Below, in pieces: positions 52,679 to 62,796 of a stretch of 64,000 nt of DNA. A model generated the notes under the pieces. That model worked only from the letters and a program-made list of their open reading frames with translations. It was not told the origin of the DNA and did no database searches. Position 1 is the stretch's first letter, and each line of letters opens with the position of its first letter. The stretch covers positions 358,769 to 422,768 of the forward strand of contig JABLXK010000003.1 in NCBI GenBank assembly GCA_013178095.1, written 5' to 3'. Source of the stretch: Anaerolineae bacterium (GTDB taxonomy: Bacteria > Chloroflexota > Anaerolineae > Anaerolineales > Anaerolineaceae). Made by a program: the position numbers and the translations under genes.

Positions 52679-55600
52679 ATGATGGACAAATTGCCGATAG
52701 CTCAGACAAAGTTGATCACGCCGCAAAGGCGTAAAGAGCTATTGTCCCGTCCGCGGCTGCTGGAAATGATGAGCGATCTGTTGGATTTCCGCTTGATTAT
52801 CGTTGCCGCCCCTGCCGGTTATGGCAAGACTTCCTTATTAATTGATTTCGCATCGCAATTCGACTGGCCGGTATGTTGGTATGCGCTCGATCCGCTCGAC
52901 CAGGATTTCGAACGCTTCCTTACCTACCTGCTGCACTCTATCCAGCTGCGATTCCCGGAATTCGGCCACGAATCGCTTAAAGTGCTGGAAGGTTCGCCCA
53001 TCGATCAGCTCAACCCGGACTTCCTGATCTCCACCATTACCAACGACATCTACGATCACATCACCGAGCATTTCGTGGTGGTGCTGGACGATTATCACCT
53101 GCTGAAATCCAACCCCGTCATTGACCAGTTCCTGAGCGATCTCATCCAGCGGGCGGACGACAATTGCCACATCGTGATCACCTCGCGCAAACTGCTCACC
53201 TTCCCCGACCTTCCACTGATGGTGGCGCGCTCGCAAGTGGGGGGGTTGTCCATTGAAGAGCTGGCGTTCTTGCCCGAAGAGATCCAGGAACTCTTCGAAA
53301 AAAAGTTCAACAAACCCATCGATAACCATGAAGCCGCGAACCTGGCAGCGCGCACCGAAGGGTGGATCACAGGATTGTTATTGACTTCGCAAATGCTGAA
53401 ATCCGGCATGGGCGAACCAATCAAGGTCGCACGCGCCTCTGGCATCGGCCTGTACGAATACTTGGCGCAGCAAGTCCTGGATCAGCAAACCCCTGCCCTC
53501 CGCGATTTCATGCTCAACTCCTCCATTCTGGAAGAATTCAACGCGGCCATGTGCATGGAAGTGATCGAAAAGGCGCTCGGCAAAAAAGAGAACTGGAGTG
53601 AGATGGTGAACACCATCATCCAGCATAACCTGTTTGTGCTGCCGGTGGACGACGAATATTCCTGGGTGCGCTATCATCACCTGTTCCGGGATTTCCTGCA
53701 AACAACCGTTCAGAAAGAGCGCCCGCAAGACGCCAAAGCCATCAGAGAAAACCTGGCTGCTTATTACACCCAGAGAAAAGAATGGGAAAAAGTATTCGAA
53801 ATCTACTCGGACCTGTCTGATTCCAAGGCATTGGTGCAGTTGGTGGAAAAAGCCGGCTCGTCTTTCATCGCGCGCGGCAAGATTAAAAAACTCAGCGAAT
53901 GGTTGGGAATGCTGCCCGCGGAAAGCAGCCTGAATAATCCTGCACTGTTATCGCTGAAAGCCAGCGTGGCCACCAGCCAAAGCAGTTTCCAGGAAAGCCG
54001 CGAATTGTTGGATAAAGCTTTGGAGCTGCTGCGTAAAGGCAGCGATCCAAAAGCGCTGGCCGACAGCCTGATCCGGCGCTCGGCCGTGCTGAGAATGCTG
54101 CGGGAATATCCGGCCGCCCGGCAGGACGCGGAAGAGGCCATCCAGATCACCCGGGAAAAACCCGAACTCAGCCATCTCTATCCCGAAGCGCTGCGTGCAA
54201 AAGGCATTATCCTTTTTTACAGCGGCGAGTTGAGCGAAGCCCTGCAACACCTGGAACAAGCCATCGCGATTTACCAGAAAAACCAAATGGAAGAAGATAT
54301 CGCCAGAATCCAGGTGGAAGTGGGCATGATCTATGAAAAGATGGGCAAACTGGCATCCGCAGAAAATGCCTACGAAAAATCGCTGGCTTACTGGCAATCG
54401 GTGAGCGACTCGATCTGGCAGCCGACCATATTAAATAACCTGGGGGTGGTGCAGCATCTGGCAGGCGATTTCTCCAATTCGTTCCGCAATTTCGAGAAAG
54501 CGTTGCATTACGCACAAGCCGCAGGCGACCGGCGCATGGAAGGCTACTCGCTGGCCAGCATCGGCGATCTGTATAAAGACCTGGATGCCAATTCCGAAGC
54601 GGTGGAAGCCTACCAGCAAGCCATGGAAATCGCCCAGCAGGTAGATGATCAAATCCTGGTTTTTTACCTGAAGATGGCGCGCGCGCGTATGAACCTTGTT
54701 GAGCGCCAATTAAAGAAAGCAGAAATGCAAATCCGTTTTGCTCAATCCCTGGCTAAAAAGAGCGGATCAACCTACGAGATGAACAAATACCGGCTGGAAC
54801 AGGCCGCCCTGGATTTTGCCAACAGCCAATACGAAAAAGCGCGCGGCCAGTTGGAGGTCACAACCGCTTATTTTAAGGAAGAAGGTTTTGTCGAAGATAG
54901 CATTCGCTCGGAAGTGCTTTTGTTCCTGACACTGGTCAAAACGGGCGATAAAACCAAAGCAGAGGAGATCATCCGCGAATTCCTCAACCGCATCAGTGAA
55001 CCGGATCGCAACATACCCAGCTTGTCGGTATTGAACGAATTAAAAGCTGATTTGAGGTCTTTTCATGCCGGCAAAGAACTAAATAAATATTTTTCCGATA
55101 TCTTCTCGCTGCTGGACGATTATCAGAACCTTACCCAAAAATGCAGGCGGAAAATCCGTAAAGAAGCCTCGGTGGTACCCTTCGTCCCAGCCCGTATTGA
55201 GATCAAGGCTTTCGGCAAAGCTGAGGTCAAGGCCGGCAGCCGGACATTGACGCTTTCGGATTGGAAAACGCAAACCTCGCGCGATCTGTTCTTCCTGTTC
55301 CTGGCGCATCCGGAAGGCATGACCAAGGAGGAAGTAGGTTTGATTTTTTGGCCGGACTCCTCGCCGGCTGAGCTCAAACTGCGTTTCAAGAACGCCATTT
55401 ACCGCATGCGCCACGCGATCGGTTCAGATGCCGTGCTTTTTCAGGACAATTTTTACCAATTCAATCGTTCGCTGGATTACGAATACGACGTGCAGAATTT
55501 CATCGCCGCCTGCACGCGCGCCGGCGATGAAAAAAACACCGCCAAGAAAAAATCAGCACTGCAAACCGTTATACAAATCTACCGCGGTGCTTATCTACCG

Positions 55601-55915
55601 GACGTCAATGAAACCTGGGTAGTAGCCGACCGGCAAAAATATTTGGAAATGTACCTCAAATCGATTGAGGAACTGGTCAAAATCGCGCTATCTGAAAAAG
55701 ATTTCTCAAAAGCTCTGGATTATTGCAAGCAGGGATTGAAGGAAGATATTTGCAACGAAGAAATCTACCGATTGACGATGGAAATCCACGCCGCGTTGGG
55801 TAATAAAGCCGCCATCTCCAAGCAATACGAAACCTGCCGCAAGGTACTTAGGTCTGAGTTAAATACCAAACCTTCTCCCCAAACCACGTCTTTGTATGAA
55901 AAATTAATCGCATGA
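52679..55915 (+). CDS. MalT-like STAND ATPase regulator with TPRs and C-terminal BTAD output domain
   Basis: 1,078 residues. N-terminal NB-ARC/STAND ATPase (~1-330) starting KLITPQRRKELLSRPRL, with Walker A APAGYGKTSLL and a Walker B-like VVLDDYHLL, and winged-helix region. TPR helices fill ~380-800 (for example PTILNNLGVVQHLAGDFSNSF). The end (~840-1075) has an OmpR-like winged HTH (LFFLFLAHPEGMTKEEVGLIFWPD) then a BTAD helical domain. MalT relatives sense a sugar and activate transcription; LuxR HTH is replaced here by SARP-type HTH-BTAD. Start is ATG 52679 or 52682, just after AAGGAA. It faces the maltodextrin operon. Confidence 0.88.
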   Translation: MMDKLPIAQTKLITPQRRKELLSRPRLLEMMSDLLDFRLIIVAAPAGYGKTSLLIDFASQFDWPVCWYALDPLDQDFERFLTYLLHSIQLRFPEFGHESLKVLEGSPIDQLNPDFLISTITNDIYDHITEHFVVVLDDYHLLKSNPVIDQFLSDLIQRADDNCHIVITSRKLLTFPDLPLMVARSQVGGLSIEELAFLPEEIQELFEKKFNKPIDNHEAANLAARTEGWITGLLLTSQMLKSGMGEPIKVARASGIGLYEYLAQQVLDQQTPALRDFMLNSSILEEFNAAMCMEVIEKALGKKENWSEMVNTIIQHNLFVLPVDDEYSWVRYHHLFRDFLQTTVQKERPQDAKAIRENLAAYYTQRKEWEKVFEIYSDLSDSKALVQLVEKAGSSFIARGKIKKLSEWLGMLPAESSLNNPALLSLKASVATSQSSFQESRELLDKALELLRKGSDPKALADSLIRRSAVLRMLREYPAARQDAEEAIQITREKPELSHLYPEALRAKGIILFYSGELSEALQHLEQAIAIYQKNQMEEDIARIQVEVGMIYEKMGKLASAENAYEKSLAYWQSVSDSIWQPTILNNLGVVQHLAGDFSNSFRNFEKALHYAQAAGDRRMEGYSLASIGDLYKDLDANSEAVEAYQQAMEIAQQVDDQILVFYLKMARARMNLVERQLKKAEMQIRFAQSLAKKSGSTYEMNKYRLEQAALDFANSQYEKARGQLEVTTAYFKEEGFVEDSIRSEVLLFLTLVKTGDKTKAEEIIREFLNRISEPDRNIPSLSVLNELKADLRSFHAGKELNKYFSDIFSLLDDYQNLTQKCRRKIRKEASVVPFVPARIEIKAFGKAEVKAGSRTLTLSDWKTQTSRDLFFLFLAHPEGMTKEEVGLIFWPDSSPAELKLRFKNAIYRMRHAIGSDAVLFQDNFYQFNRSLDYEYDVQNFIAACTRAGDEKNTAKKKSALQTVIQIYRGAYLPDVNETWVVADRQKYLEMYLKSIEELVKIALSEKDFSKALDYCKQGLKEDICNEEIYRLTMEIHAALGNKAAISKQYETCRKVLRSELNTKPSPQTTSLYEKLIA

Positions 55916-55917
55916 AT

Positions 55918-55937
55918 AATTTCAGGAACCTGAAATT
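55918..55937 (+). terminator. Hairpin between convergent genes
   Basis: AATTTCAG / CTGAAATT (55918-55925 with 55930-55937) with loop GAAC, followed by TCTATT. Weak terminator for the BTAD regulator. Confidence 0.45.
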
Positions 55938-55952
55938 TCTATTGACCCAGAA

Positions 55953-57344
55953 TTACAATTTTCCCAATAATATCAGCCAATCATTTCTTTTGAATCGATC
56001 GAGGATCAGATAACCATCTTCTGTTTGGTATTTGATTTCTGGCGACAGCAAAGATATCCATTCCGATTTGTCACTCTGCGGGGGAATTCTAATATCAACC
56101 ACTGCGGGTCCTGGATTGACCAAAACAATTATTTCCTCATTGCCAATTTGCCGTTTGAACGCAAAGAAACTATCAAAAGCTGCAAGAGGTTGGAAGGAAC
56201 CTTTGCGCAGGCTTTGGTGCTGTTTACGAATACCAATCAGGTTTTTATACAATGTATGAATTTGTTTATTCCACTTACTATCATCCCACTCCATCGTCCG
56301 GCGGCAATCGGGGTCTCGGCCACCAGTCATGCCAATTTCATCCCCATAATAAACCAGGGGAATACCGATAAAGGTCATTTGAAAGACAATCGCCGAAATC
56401 AGGTCTTGGTCTTCGGCGCCGAAAATTGTCCGAATGCGGGGTGTATCATGGCACCCTAAAAGATTTATCATGGTATAACCCGCTGAATCCAGCCGTGAAA
56501 GCAGAGACTCAATCTCATATGAGAAATCTTCCGCATCAAGAGATCTTTCAGAAAAGAAAGCGATGATCAATTCCCGCAATGGGTAATTCGTGCAGCCATC
56601 AAAAATACCCTCCCTGACCCATTCGCTCGACTCTCTCCAAAATTCCCCAACCAGATAACAATCAGGGGATGCTTTGCGGGTTTCGTGGCGAAATTTTTTC
56701 CAAAAGTCCTTTGGAACACGTTGAGGTGTGTCAAGCCGCCAGCCATCAATTCCATATTCCCTTAACCAAAAAGTCCCGACATCCAGAAGGCACTGCACGA
56801 CCTGTGGATTGGCATGGTTGAGCTTGGGAAGATAGAAACAACCGCCGCAAGTTGCGTAATTCAGCGGATTTACAGATATCGGAAGGCTGTTGATAGTGAA
56901 CCAGTCCAGGAATTTCGAGTTCTTTCCGTGGTCAACGACATCCAAGAACGCAGAATTCTGATTGCTGCAATGATTAAAAACACCATCCAGAATGAGTTTG
57001 ATTCCCCGGTCATGAAGCGCTTTAATGAATTCCTTGAATTCCGAGTTTGATCCCAAAGCAGGATCGATCTGATAATAATCTACAGTATCATAACGATGAT
57101 TGGTGGCAGCTTTGAAAATCGGATTGAGATAAATGCAATCAATCCCCAGATCGACAAGGTAATCCAATTTTGTCTGGATACCTTTCAAATCTCCACCAAA
57201 AAAATTATCTGTGGTCGGTTTATTACCCCAAGACTCTAAATGGGGAGGATCGTTGGATAAATCGCCGTTACAAAATCTATCCGGAAAAATCTGATAAATA
57301 ACGGAATCCACTGCCCAATTCCTATTTTGAATATCCTTCATCAT
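55953..57344 (-). CDS. GH13 alpha-amylase family enzyme, cyclomaltodextrinase/neopullulanase-like
   Basis: 463 residues from ATG 57344 (GGGAGAAG upstream). No signal peptide: cytoplasmic. GH13 motifs: QIFPDRFCNGD, DGVFNHCS, GIDGWRLDTPQ (nucleophile Asp), YLVGEFW (acid/base Glu) and GCHDTPR (third Asp). The IFPDRF start is typical of cyclomaltodextrinases, but the N-terminal CBM34 domain is missing. It probably cleaves imported maltodextrins. Last gene of the operon. Confidence 0.92.
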   Translation of the reverse strand: MMKDIQNRNWAVDSVIYQIFPDRFCNGDLSNDPPHLESWGNKPTTDNFFGGDLKGIQTKLDYLVDLGIDCIYLNPIFKAATNHRYDTVDYYQIDPALGSNSEFKEFIKALHDRGIKLILDGVFNHCSNQNSAFLDVVDHGKNSKFLDWFTINSLPISVNPLNYATCGGCFYLPKLNHANPQVVQCLLDVGTFWLREYGIDGWRLDTPQRVPKDFWKKFRHETRKASPDCYLVGEFWRESSEWVREGIFDGCTNYPLRELIIAFFSERSLDAEDFSYEIESLLSRLDSAGYTMINLLGCHDTPRIRTIFGAEDQDLISAIVFQMTFIGIPLVYYGDEIGMTGGRDPDCRRTMEWDDSKWNKQIHTLYKNLIGIRKQHQSLRKGSFQPLAAFDSFFAFKRQIGNEEIIVLVNPGPAVVDIRIPPQSDKSEWISLLSPEIKYQTEDGYLILDRFKRNDWLILLGKL

Positions 57345-57414
57345 CAATCTTCTCCCGGTAGTATTCCATAATTACCAATTAAAAAATCAGGTTTGCAGTT
57401 ATTGATTGACATCA

Positions 57415-58500
57415 TTATAAAGCGCCACTCTTCTCAAGCGACAGATATAAAAGAATGTACATGGCATGCGACCAAAGCAAAGGATTCGCTGGTTCATTCC
57501 ATTTGAGTCTCCATTGCTTGCATTCTTTCTGTGAATACAAGTCCTCGCATAGCTGCTCGGGAAGGCCGCCATCTTCTGCTGCTTGTGCCGTAATCCAACG
57601 CAAAATATCCAATGCCTGGCTGGTCCGGCCTGATTCGGAATAATACCACCCTAACCAGGCGGATAATAGAATCCAGATACCGCCTCCATAATAAACATCC
57701 CCGTGAAAGCGATGCAAACCAACATTTCGATATCCAAGATCCCTGACAATAACATCGATTGTCTGCTTAACCAGAAGATCATCTGCGGGTAGGATTGAGA
57801 ATGGTACAGCAATACTGATCAGGCTTGCATCCACGATATTCTTTTTTTGGGATTTTTTAAAAATTCCTCCATGTACAAGATCGATCAGCAGATATGACTT
57901 AATTTCATTCGAAATACGTGTGGACTCTTCATCTTCAAGGAGTTTACCCAGGCTGGCAAGACCGGCATGTATGGCCGCCAGAGTGTACGTATGAATGTCC
58001 TCGCCGTTTTCTTCCCAACAATCGAAACAAGGATACCGCCAAAGCGCAGCCAGATAATCCCGTACTAGAAACAGTATTTCCTGGTTAATAACTGCTGCGC
58101 TTTTTTTTCCATTCAACTCCAGGTGTCTGCAATAAGCCCACAACCATACACCCAGACTATCCAATTGGTGATTGCCCCAATTGCCGGGCGTTTCTACCCC
58201 GCTCAAATGAAAACGGCAATGAAAAAAATCTTCTTTGACTAACGTTTCACCCCGCTGCTTTTTATTGATACAAGCAGCCAGTTTGGCACTATACCTGTTC
58301 AGCGTATTAGCCGACCAATTATAAAATCTGACCGCGCTTTGATGCTGGCCTGCCAAATCCATAGCATAGGCGATATACGAGCTATCCCTAAACCAACAAT
58401 ATTGGTAAGGCTCAAAGGAAGGTGAAGCCAGATAGCCGCCTTCCCTTCCCTGGTTTTTTAAAATGATTTCAATGGATTGTTTATAGAGTTTGGACGTCAT
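57415..58500 (-). CDS. GH15 glucoamylase-like enzyme
   Basis: 361 residues with no signal peptide. The (alpha/alpha)6 barrel shows GH15 landmarks: YCWFRDSSYIAYAMDLAG, FDCWEENGEDIHTYT (W-E-E acid), the C-terminal GGLPEQ and NPLLWSHAMYILLYLSL (partner Glu region). Releases glucose from the non-reducing ends of maltodextrins inside the cell. 4 bp after the permease stop, so tightly coupled to uptake. Confidence 0.88.
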   Translation of the reverse strand: MTSKLYKQSIEIILKNQGREGGYLASPSFEPYQYCWFRDSSYIAYAMDLAGQHQSAVRFYNWSANTLNRYSAKLAACINKKQRGETLVKEDFFHCRFHLSGVETPGNWGNHQLDSLGVWLWAYCRHLELNGKKSAAVINQEILFLVRDYLAALWRYPCFDCWEENGEDIHTYTLAAIHAGLASLGKLLEDEESTRISNEIKSYLLIDLVHGGIFKKSQKKNIVDASLISIAVPFSILPADDLLVKQTIDVIVRDLGYRNVGLHRFHGDVYYGGGIWILLSAWLGWYYSESGRTSQALDILRWITAQAAEDGGLPEQLCEDLYSQKECKQWRLKWNEPANPLLWSHAMYILLYLSLEKSGAL

Positions 58501-58504
58501 CCAA

Positions 58505-59344
58505 TCAGCCTTTCAGCGAACCCGCCATGATGCCCTTGATAAAATATTTTTGCATAAAGATAAATAATAGAATGATCGGTGTGATTGCGATCAATGAGGC
58601 GGCAAAAACAACGCCCCAATCCGTGAGGTATTGTCCGTGGAAGGCTGCGATGCCAACCGGGAGGGTTCTTTTTTCAGGGTCATTTAAAATGGTCATCGCC
58701 CACACATATTCATCCCAAGCCCCCAGGGAGGAAAAAATCGCGATGGTGGCCAATGCCGGTTTTGAGAGCGGCATGATAATAGTACGGTAGATTTCCCAGG
58801 GTGATGCACCGTCAATTTCGGCAGCCTCTTCCAATTCCCTGGGCAACTGCTGCATAAAACCGGTCAACAGAAAAACACAAAGCGGTATGTTCTGGGCGAT
58901 ATAAACCAGGATGACCCCCGGCAGGGTGTTGATCAAATCCAATTTGCTTGCCAGAATAAATTGTGGAATGATCAAAGTCATTGCTGGCATCATCATAAAT
59001 ATTCTGATGCTGCCATTTAAAAAGCCCTTCAACCTGAATTGGAACCTGGAAAAACCATATGCCATTAATGATGAAAGGAAAACAACCGAAATAGTGGAAC
59101 ACAGAGTAACAACCACGCTGTTCAGGAAGAATTTATCAAACCTTCGGGAAGTCCACGCGACGATGAAATTCCTCAAAGTAGGTTGGTCGGGAATAAATTT
59201 TGGCGGGTATTCAAAGATAAAAGATTGCCCCTTGAACGACGTCCCAATCATGTAGAGAAATGGGGCTGCCGTAATAAGAGCAAAAAAAATCAGCACAAGG
59301 TAAAAAGCGACCTGGTTAATGCAGTACTTGAAAATTTTTTTCAT
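58505..59344 (-). CDS. CUT1 sugar ABC transporter permease, MalG type (second operon)
   Basis: 279 residues, six membrane helices. EAA loop EEAAEIDGASPWEIYRTIIMPLS. Normal length for MalG/GanQ family. Works with the permease upstream and the binding protein at 60320. No ATPase gene is in the operon. Confidence 0.93.
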   Translation of the reverse strand: MKKIFKYCINQVAFYLVLIFFALITAAPFLYMIGTSFKGQSFIFEYPPKFIPDQPTLRNFIVAWTSRRFDKFFLNSVVVTLCSTISVVFLSSLMAYGFSRFQFRLKGFLNGSIRIFMMMPAMTLIIPQFILASKLDLINTLPGVILVYIAQNIPLCVFLLTGFMQQLPRELEEAAEIDGASPWEIYRTIIMPLSKPALATIAIFSSLGAWDEYVWAMTILNDPEKRTLPVGIAAFHGQYLTDWGVVFAASLIAITPIILLFIFMQKYFIKGIMAGSLKG

Positions 59345-59362
59345 GATTCTGGTCTGCTTTCT

Positions 59363-60259
59363 CTAGTAAAGTTGATTTTCTTCTTTTTTAAACTTCATCT
59401 GGATTTGGCTGATCGTAAAAACAATGAGAATAAGAATATATGAAAGCGCCGAACCGTAGCCGAAGTCGCGGTTGGAAAAGGCTTGTTCGTACATATAGCT
59501 TAATATCACCTCCGTCCGATGGATTGGGTTGCCGCGTGTGATCAGGGCGATTGGGATATATGTCTGAAATGCGCCGATAGTCAACATAATTGAAGTGAGC
59601 ACGATTGTTGGAATTAATAAGGGAATGGTGATTTTTCGCGCATACTGCCATTCATTCGCTCCATCCACCAAGGCAGCCTGATGAAGATCTTCAGGTATTG
59701 CTTGGATAGCCGCCAGGAAAATCACCATGGTCCAGCCAATTCCCTTCCATATGCCAAGGGCATACAAAGCAATAAAGGCTGTTCCGGGTTCATTTAGCCA
59801 AGTCACCGGTTTAGGCAGTAAGTGCAATGACTTTACCAGGACATAGTTGACCAATCCCGCGGGACTTGAGTTGAAAATAAATTTAAAAAGCAGCGAACAG
59901 ACCACCCAGGAAGTCACAACTGGCAAATAATACAACGTCCGGAAAAAGATCTTGCCATGTGCAATCCTGTCTAGGATGATAGCCACCAGCAAGCCAAGAA
60001 ATAATTGCCCGATGACCGTCGCCAAGGCATAAAAGAATGAGTTCTTCACTGCCAGCCAGAACAAGCTATCCTTGGCAGCTCTGACATAATTCTGGATACC
60101 AAGGAAGATACTCGAGCTATTCGGCATGACATTCCATTCAAACAGGCTGATTTGGAATGCCTTGATCATTGGAAAGACAATCCAGAATAGCAGGAAAGCG
60201 AATCCGGGGAGAATGAATAAATAGGGTGTCAAATTTTTTAGTATCTTTGATTTCATAGC
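59363..60259 (-). CDS. CUT1 sugar ABC transporter permease, MalF type (second operon)
   Basis: About 298 residues from ATG 60259 (MKSKILKN, family-like); GTG 60274 and ATG 60268 are also in frame and no ribosome site decides. Six membrane helices; EAA loop HQAALVDGANEWQYARKITIPLL. Unlike the permease at 19412, it has no extra N-terminal helix. Confidence 0.9.
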   Translation of the reverse strand, partial: AMKSKILKNLTPYLFILPGFAFLLFWIVFPMIKAFQISLFEWNVMPNSSSIFLGIQNYVRAAKDSLFWLAVKNSFFYALATVIGQLFLGLLVAIILDRIAHGKIFFRTLYYLPVVTSWVVCSLLFKFIFNSSPAGLVNYVLVKSLHLLPKPVTWLNEPGTAFIALYALGIWKGIGWTMVIFLAAIQAIPEDLHQAALVDGANEWQYARKITIPLLIPTIVLTSIMLTIGAFQTYIPIALITRGNPIHRTEVILSYMYEQAFSNRDFGYGSALSYILILIVFTISQIQMKFKKEENQLY

Positions 60260-60279
60260 ATCAATCATAAACACATTTT

Positions 60280-60303
60280 GGGTCAGGCACGCATGCCTGA
60301 CCC
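60280..60303 (-). promoter_or_regulatory. Intercistronic hairpin after the binding protein gene
   Basis: GGGTCAGGC / GCCTGACCC, a perfect 9-bp GC-rich stem with a 6-base loop and no T run, directly between the binding protein and permease genes. Likely protects the binding-protein mRNA or causes partial termination. Confidence 0.65.
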
Positions 60304-60319
60304 AAAAGTTTTCACGAGC

Positions 60320-61627
60320 TTATTTCAGTAATTCATCAATTTGGGCAGCAGCTTCATCTAAAGCTTCCTGCGCAGATTTCTCGTTTCGCAAGATCAGCTG
60401 TCCGGCATTTGTGATAATCTCATCCATTTGTGACCATTTTGGATGTGCGGTGCGGGATTTCGAGGTCTTCAGTTGCTCCAGGAACATCCCATAGTATTCG
60501 TGATTCTTTATAAAGTCCGATTCGATCAGGTCAACCCTGACTGGGAGTTGTCCAACTTCTGCCATCTTTTCCTGGTATTTCTTTGAAAGCACAAAGCGAA
60601 GGAATTCCATGGCAGCTTCTTTGTTTTCCGATTGCTGGAACAGAACGATGTTCTCACCACCGACGACATTGATCGACCCGCCTGCACCGGCAGGGAAAGG
60701 ACTGATACTAATTTCTTTATCGGGGAATTGCGATTCCACAATCGGGAAGGTCCAGGGGCCATTATCCAAGCTGGCATAAACATCCTGACCATAACCTGCG
60801 AAGGTATCGATGCCGCTACCCATGATGACCGGAGCGATGCATCCCTGGTCGTAGAGTTCTTTTAGAAATTCAAACGCGGCAACAGTTTGCGCGCCATTCA
60901 GATAGCCGGTAGCAGTGGTAACCTCTACATCGGTAATATCGCCACCGAAGCTCCAAATCCACGGCAACACCACCCAAGCCCAAGTGCCATCGGTTGCGAA
61001 GTAGTACACATCGGGATTGGCTGCTTTTAACATCTGGCACTGATCCAGCATCTCATCAACAGAAGCCGGCGCGGTGATACCCGCCGAATCATAGAGCGCT
61101 TTATTGTAGAACCACAGCTTAGTATTGGTGTCCAACGGCAGGCCGTAATAATGCCCATTCCAAAAGTTGGTTGCGAGCGGGCCAGCGAAAAGCAAATCCA
61201 TATAATCAGCGAAATCGGACATCTCCTCATCGATGCTGGCCAACGCGCCCATATCCGCCAATTCCGGGGTCCAAATAATATCAATGCGCGCCAAATCAGG
61301 GGCAACCCCACCGGAAATCGATGTGAATAGTTTGGTGCGGAAATCCTCGTAAGCGACCGGCAATGATTCCACCTTGATGTTCGGGTGTTCGGCCTCAAAC
61401 AATGGAATAAGGGTATTCATCAGCATCTCATTTTCCGGTGAAATCTCATTATAAGTATGCCAAAAAGTGATCGTCACAGGTTCCGCCACAACTTCAGCCG
61501 GTTCGACAATGTCAGAATCAGAGGACTCGTCGGCTGCAGACTTTCCGACTGCCATACCACCACAGGCGCATAGCAATAACGCAAAGACAATCGCGATCCC
61601 AAAAATCGGGGTAAGTTTTTTTTTCAT
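60320..61627 (-). CDS. Maltodextrin-type sugar-binding lipoprotein
   Basis: 435 residues. Lipobox LLCACG (Cys near 22), then Ser/Asp/Glu-rich linker and a family-1 solute-binding fold: VTITFWHTYNE, HPNIKVESLPV, GVAPDLARIDI, WFYNKALYDSAGI and NGPWTFPIVE. With GH15 and GH13 genes in the operon, a maltodextrin is the likely ligand. Ribosome site AAGGAG before ATG. Preceded by a LacI operator at 61730-61745. Confidence 0.94.
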   Translation of the reverse strand: MKKKLTPIFGIAIVFALLLCACGGMAVGKSAADESSDSDIVEPAEVVAEPVTITFWHTYNEISPENEMLMNTLIPLFEAEHPNIKVESLPVAYEDFRTKLFTSISGGVAPDLARIDIIWTPELADMGALASIDEEMSDFADYMDLLFAGPLATNFWNGHYYGLPLDTNTKLWFYNKALYDSAGITAPASVDEMLDQCQMLKAANPDVYYFATDGTWAWVVLPWIWSFGGDITDVEVTTATGYLNGAQTVAAFEFLKELYDQGCIAPVIMGSGIDTFAGYGQDVYASLDNGPWTFPIVESQFPDKEISISPFPAGAGGSINVVGGENIVLFQQSENKEAAMEFLRFVLSKKYQEKMAEVGQLPVRVDLIESDFIKNHEYYGMFLEQLKTSKSRTAHPKWSQMDEIITNAGQLILRNEKSAQEALDEAAAQIDELLK

Positions 61628-61729
61628 GGTTTTCTCCTTCTCTATTTATTCGTTTCTGACAAAACATGACACTTTTATAAAACAATTATCCTCGATCACC
61701 TCCATCATTCATTTTGTTTTTTTCAATCG

Positions 61730-61745
61730 ATTGAATCGTTTCAAT
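61730..61745. promoter_or_regulatory. LacI operator upstream of the maltodextrin operon
   Basis: ATTGAATCGTTTCAAT differs at one base from the perfect operator ATTGAAACGTTTCAAT at the LacI gene. It overlaps the end of a further palindrome TTCAATCGATTGAA (61722-61735). Lies 103 bp before the binding protein ATG. No clear promoter hexamers were found beside it. Confidence 0.7.
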
Positions 61746-61762
61746 TCCAATAAAAATTTTTT

Positions 61763-62788
61763 TTACGCAACAATGGCAGTCGATTCACGAATAACTAACC
61801 TGGGTTCTACGATGATCTGGGGGAATTCATCCCTTTCTTCCAGGATGTCAATCAACGCATTGACAGCCAACAGACCAATATGCCGAATCGGCTGGGAAAT
61901 GGTTGTAAGTGAAGGATTCCAGAATGCAGAAAGCTTCAGATCATCGAAACCGATGATCGAAATGTCTTTGCCCGGTTTTATCGAACGTTCGGACATGGCG
62001 CGCATCACACCCAACGCCGCAAGATCATTGGGTGTAAACAGCGCAGTGATTAAACAGCCGCTGTCGATGATTTTTTCCAATGAAATCTTTCCAGATTCTT
62101 CTGAAAAATCACCCTCTACAATGGCATTTGGATCAATCACGCAATTGAATTTTTCCATCGCGTTCATGAAACCTTCCAGACGGATCTTAGAGCACATCAG
62201 CCCATCCGGCGGTTTGATAAAACCAATACGGCGATGACCCAATCCAGCCAGATAGGCAACTGCATCCTCGATACCCTTGGCTCCGTCCACATCGACGTAT
62301 GGATAAGGCTGCCCAATTTCAGTGCGACCGAAGCTGATGAAAGGAAATTTCTCATCCAGCAGGTACATGATCCTTTCATCACGCACATGAGTTCCCAACA
62401 GCAGGAAACCATCCACCTGTTTCTCGCCGATAAGTTTTTTATATTTTTCAACTTGCAGGTGATCATCGACCACAGCTTCCATCAGAATGCCATACCCTCG
62501 CTCAGCGGAGGCTGCATTCGCTGCAGCGAGAAACTCGAGAAAAACGTTATCGCTTGGCAGCGCACCAAAATTGTCCTGCGGAGAAACTACAGGAATAATC
62601 CCGATCTTTCTGGTATGCTGCGATTTAAGGCTGCGCGCAGCCGAATGGGGATGGAAATTAAAATCATCAATGACTATGCGGATTTTTTCATAGGTTTCCT
62701 TACTGAGCAGGTCGGGGTTATTAAAATAATTGGATACAGTTCCAATGGAAACCCGTGCAATTTTGGCAATATCTTTTATCGTTGTCAT
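61763..62788 (-). CDS. LacI-family transcriptional repressor
   Basis: 341 residues from ATG 62788 (MTTIKDIAKIARVSIGTVSNYFN), which gives the exact LacI HTH start. Hinge helix HPHSAARSLKSQHTRKIGI; sugar-binding periplasmic-like core with GFLLLGTHV, GFIKPPDG, FTPNDLAALGVMRAM and ISIIGFDDLKLS. Expected ligand is a sugar or sugar phosphate that relieves repression. The gene has its own promoter with an operator on the start site, so it is probably autoregulated, and it sits directly before the operon it should control. Confidence 0.94.
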   Translation of the reverse strand: MTTIKDIAKIARVSIGTVSNYFNNPDLLSKETYEKIRIVIDDFNFHPHSAARSLKSQHTRKIGIIPVVSPQDNFGALPSDNVFLEFLAAANAASAERGYGILMEAVVDDHLQVEKYKKLIGEKQVDGFLLLGTHVRDERIMYLLDEKFPFISFGRTEIGQPYPYVDVDGAKGIEDAVAYLAGLGHRRIGFIKPPDGLMCSKIRLEGFMNAMEKFNCVIDPNAIVEGDFSEESGKISLEKIIDSGCLITALFTPNDLAALGVMRAMSERSIKPGKDISIIGFDDLKLSAFWNPSLTTISQPIRHIGLLAVNALIDILEERDEFPQIIVEPRLVIRESTAIVA

Positions 62789-62796
62789 TGCTGATA

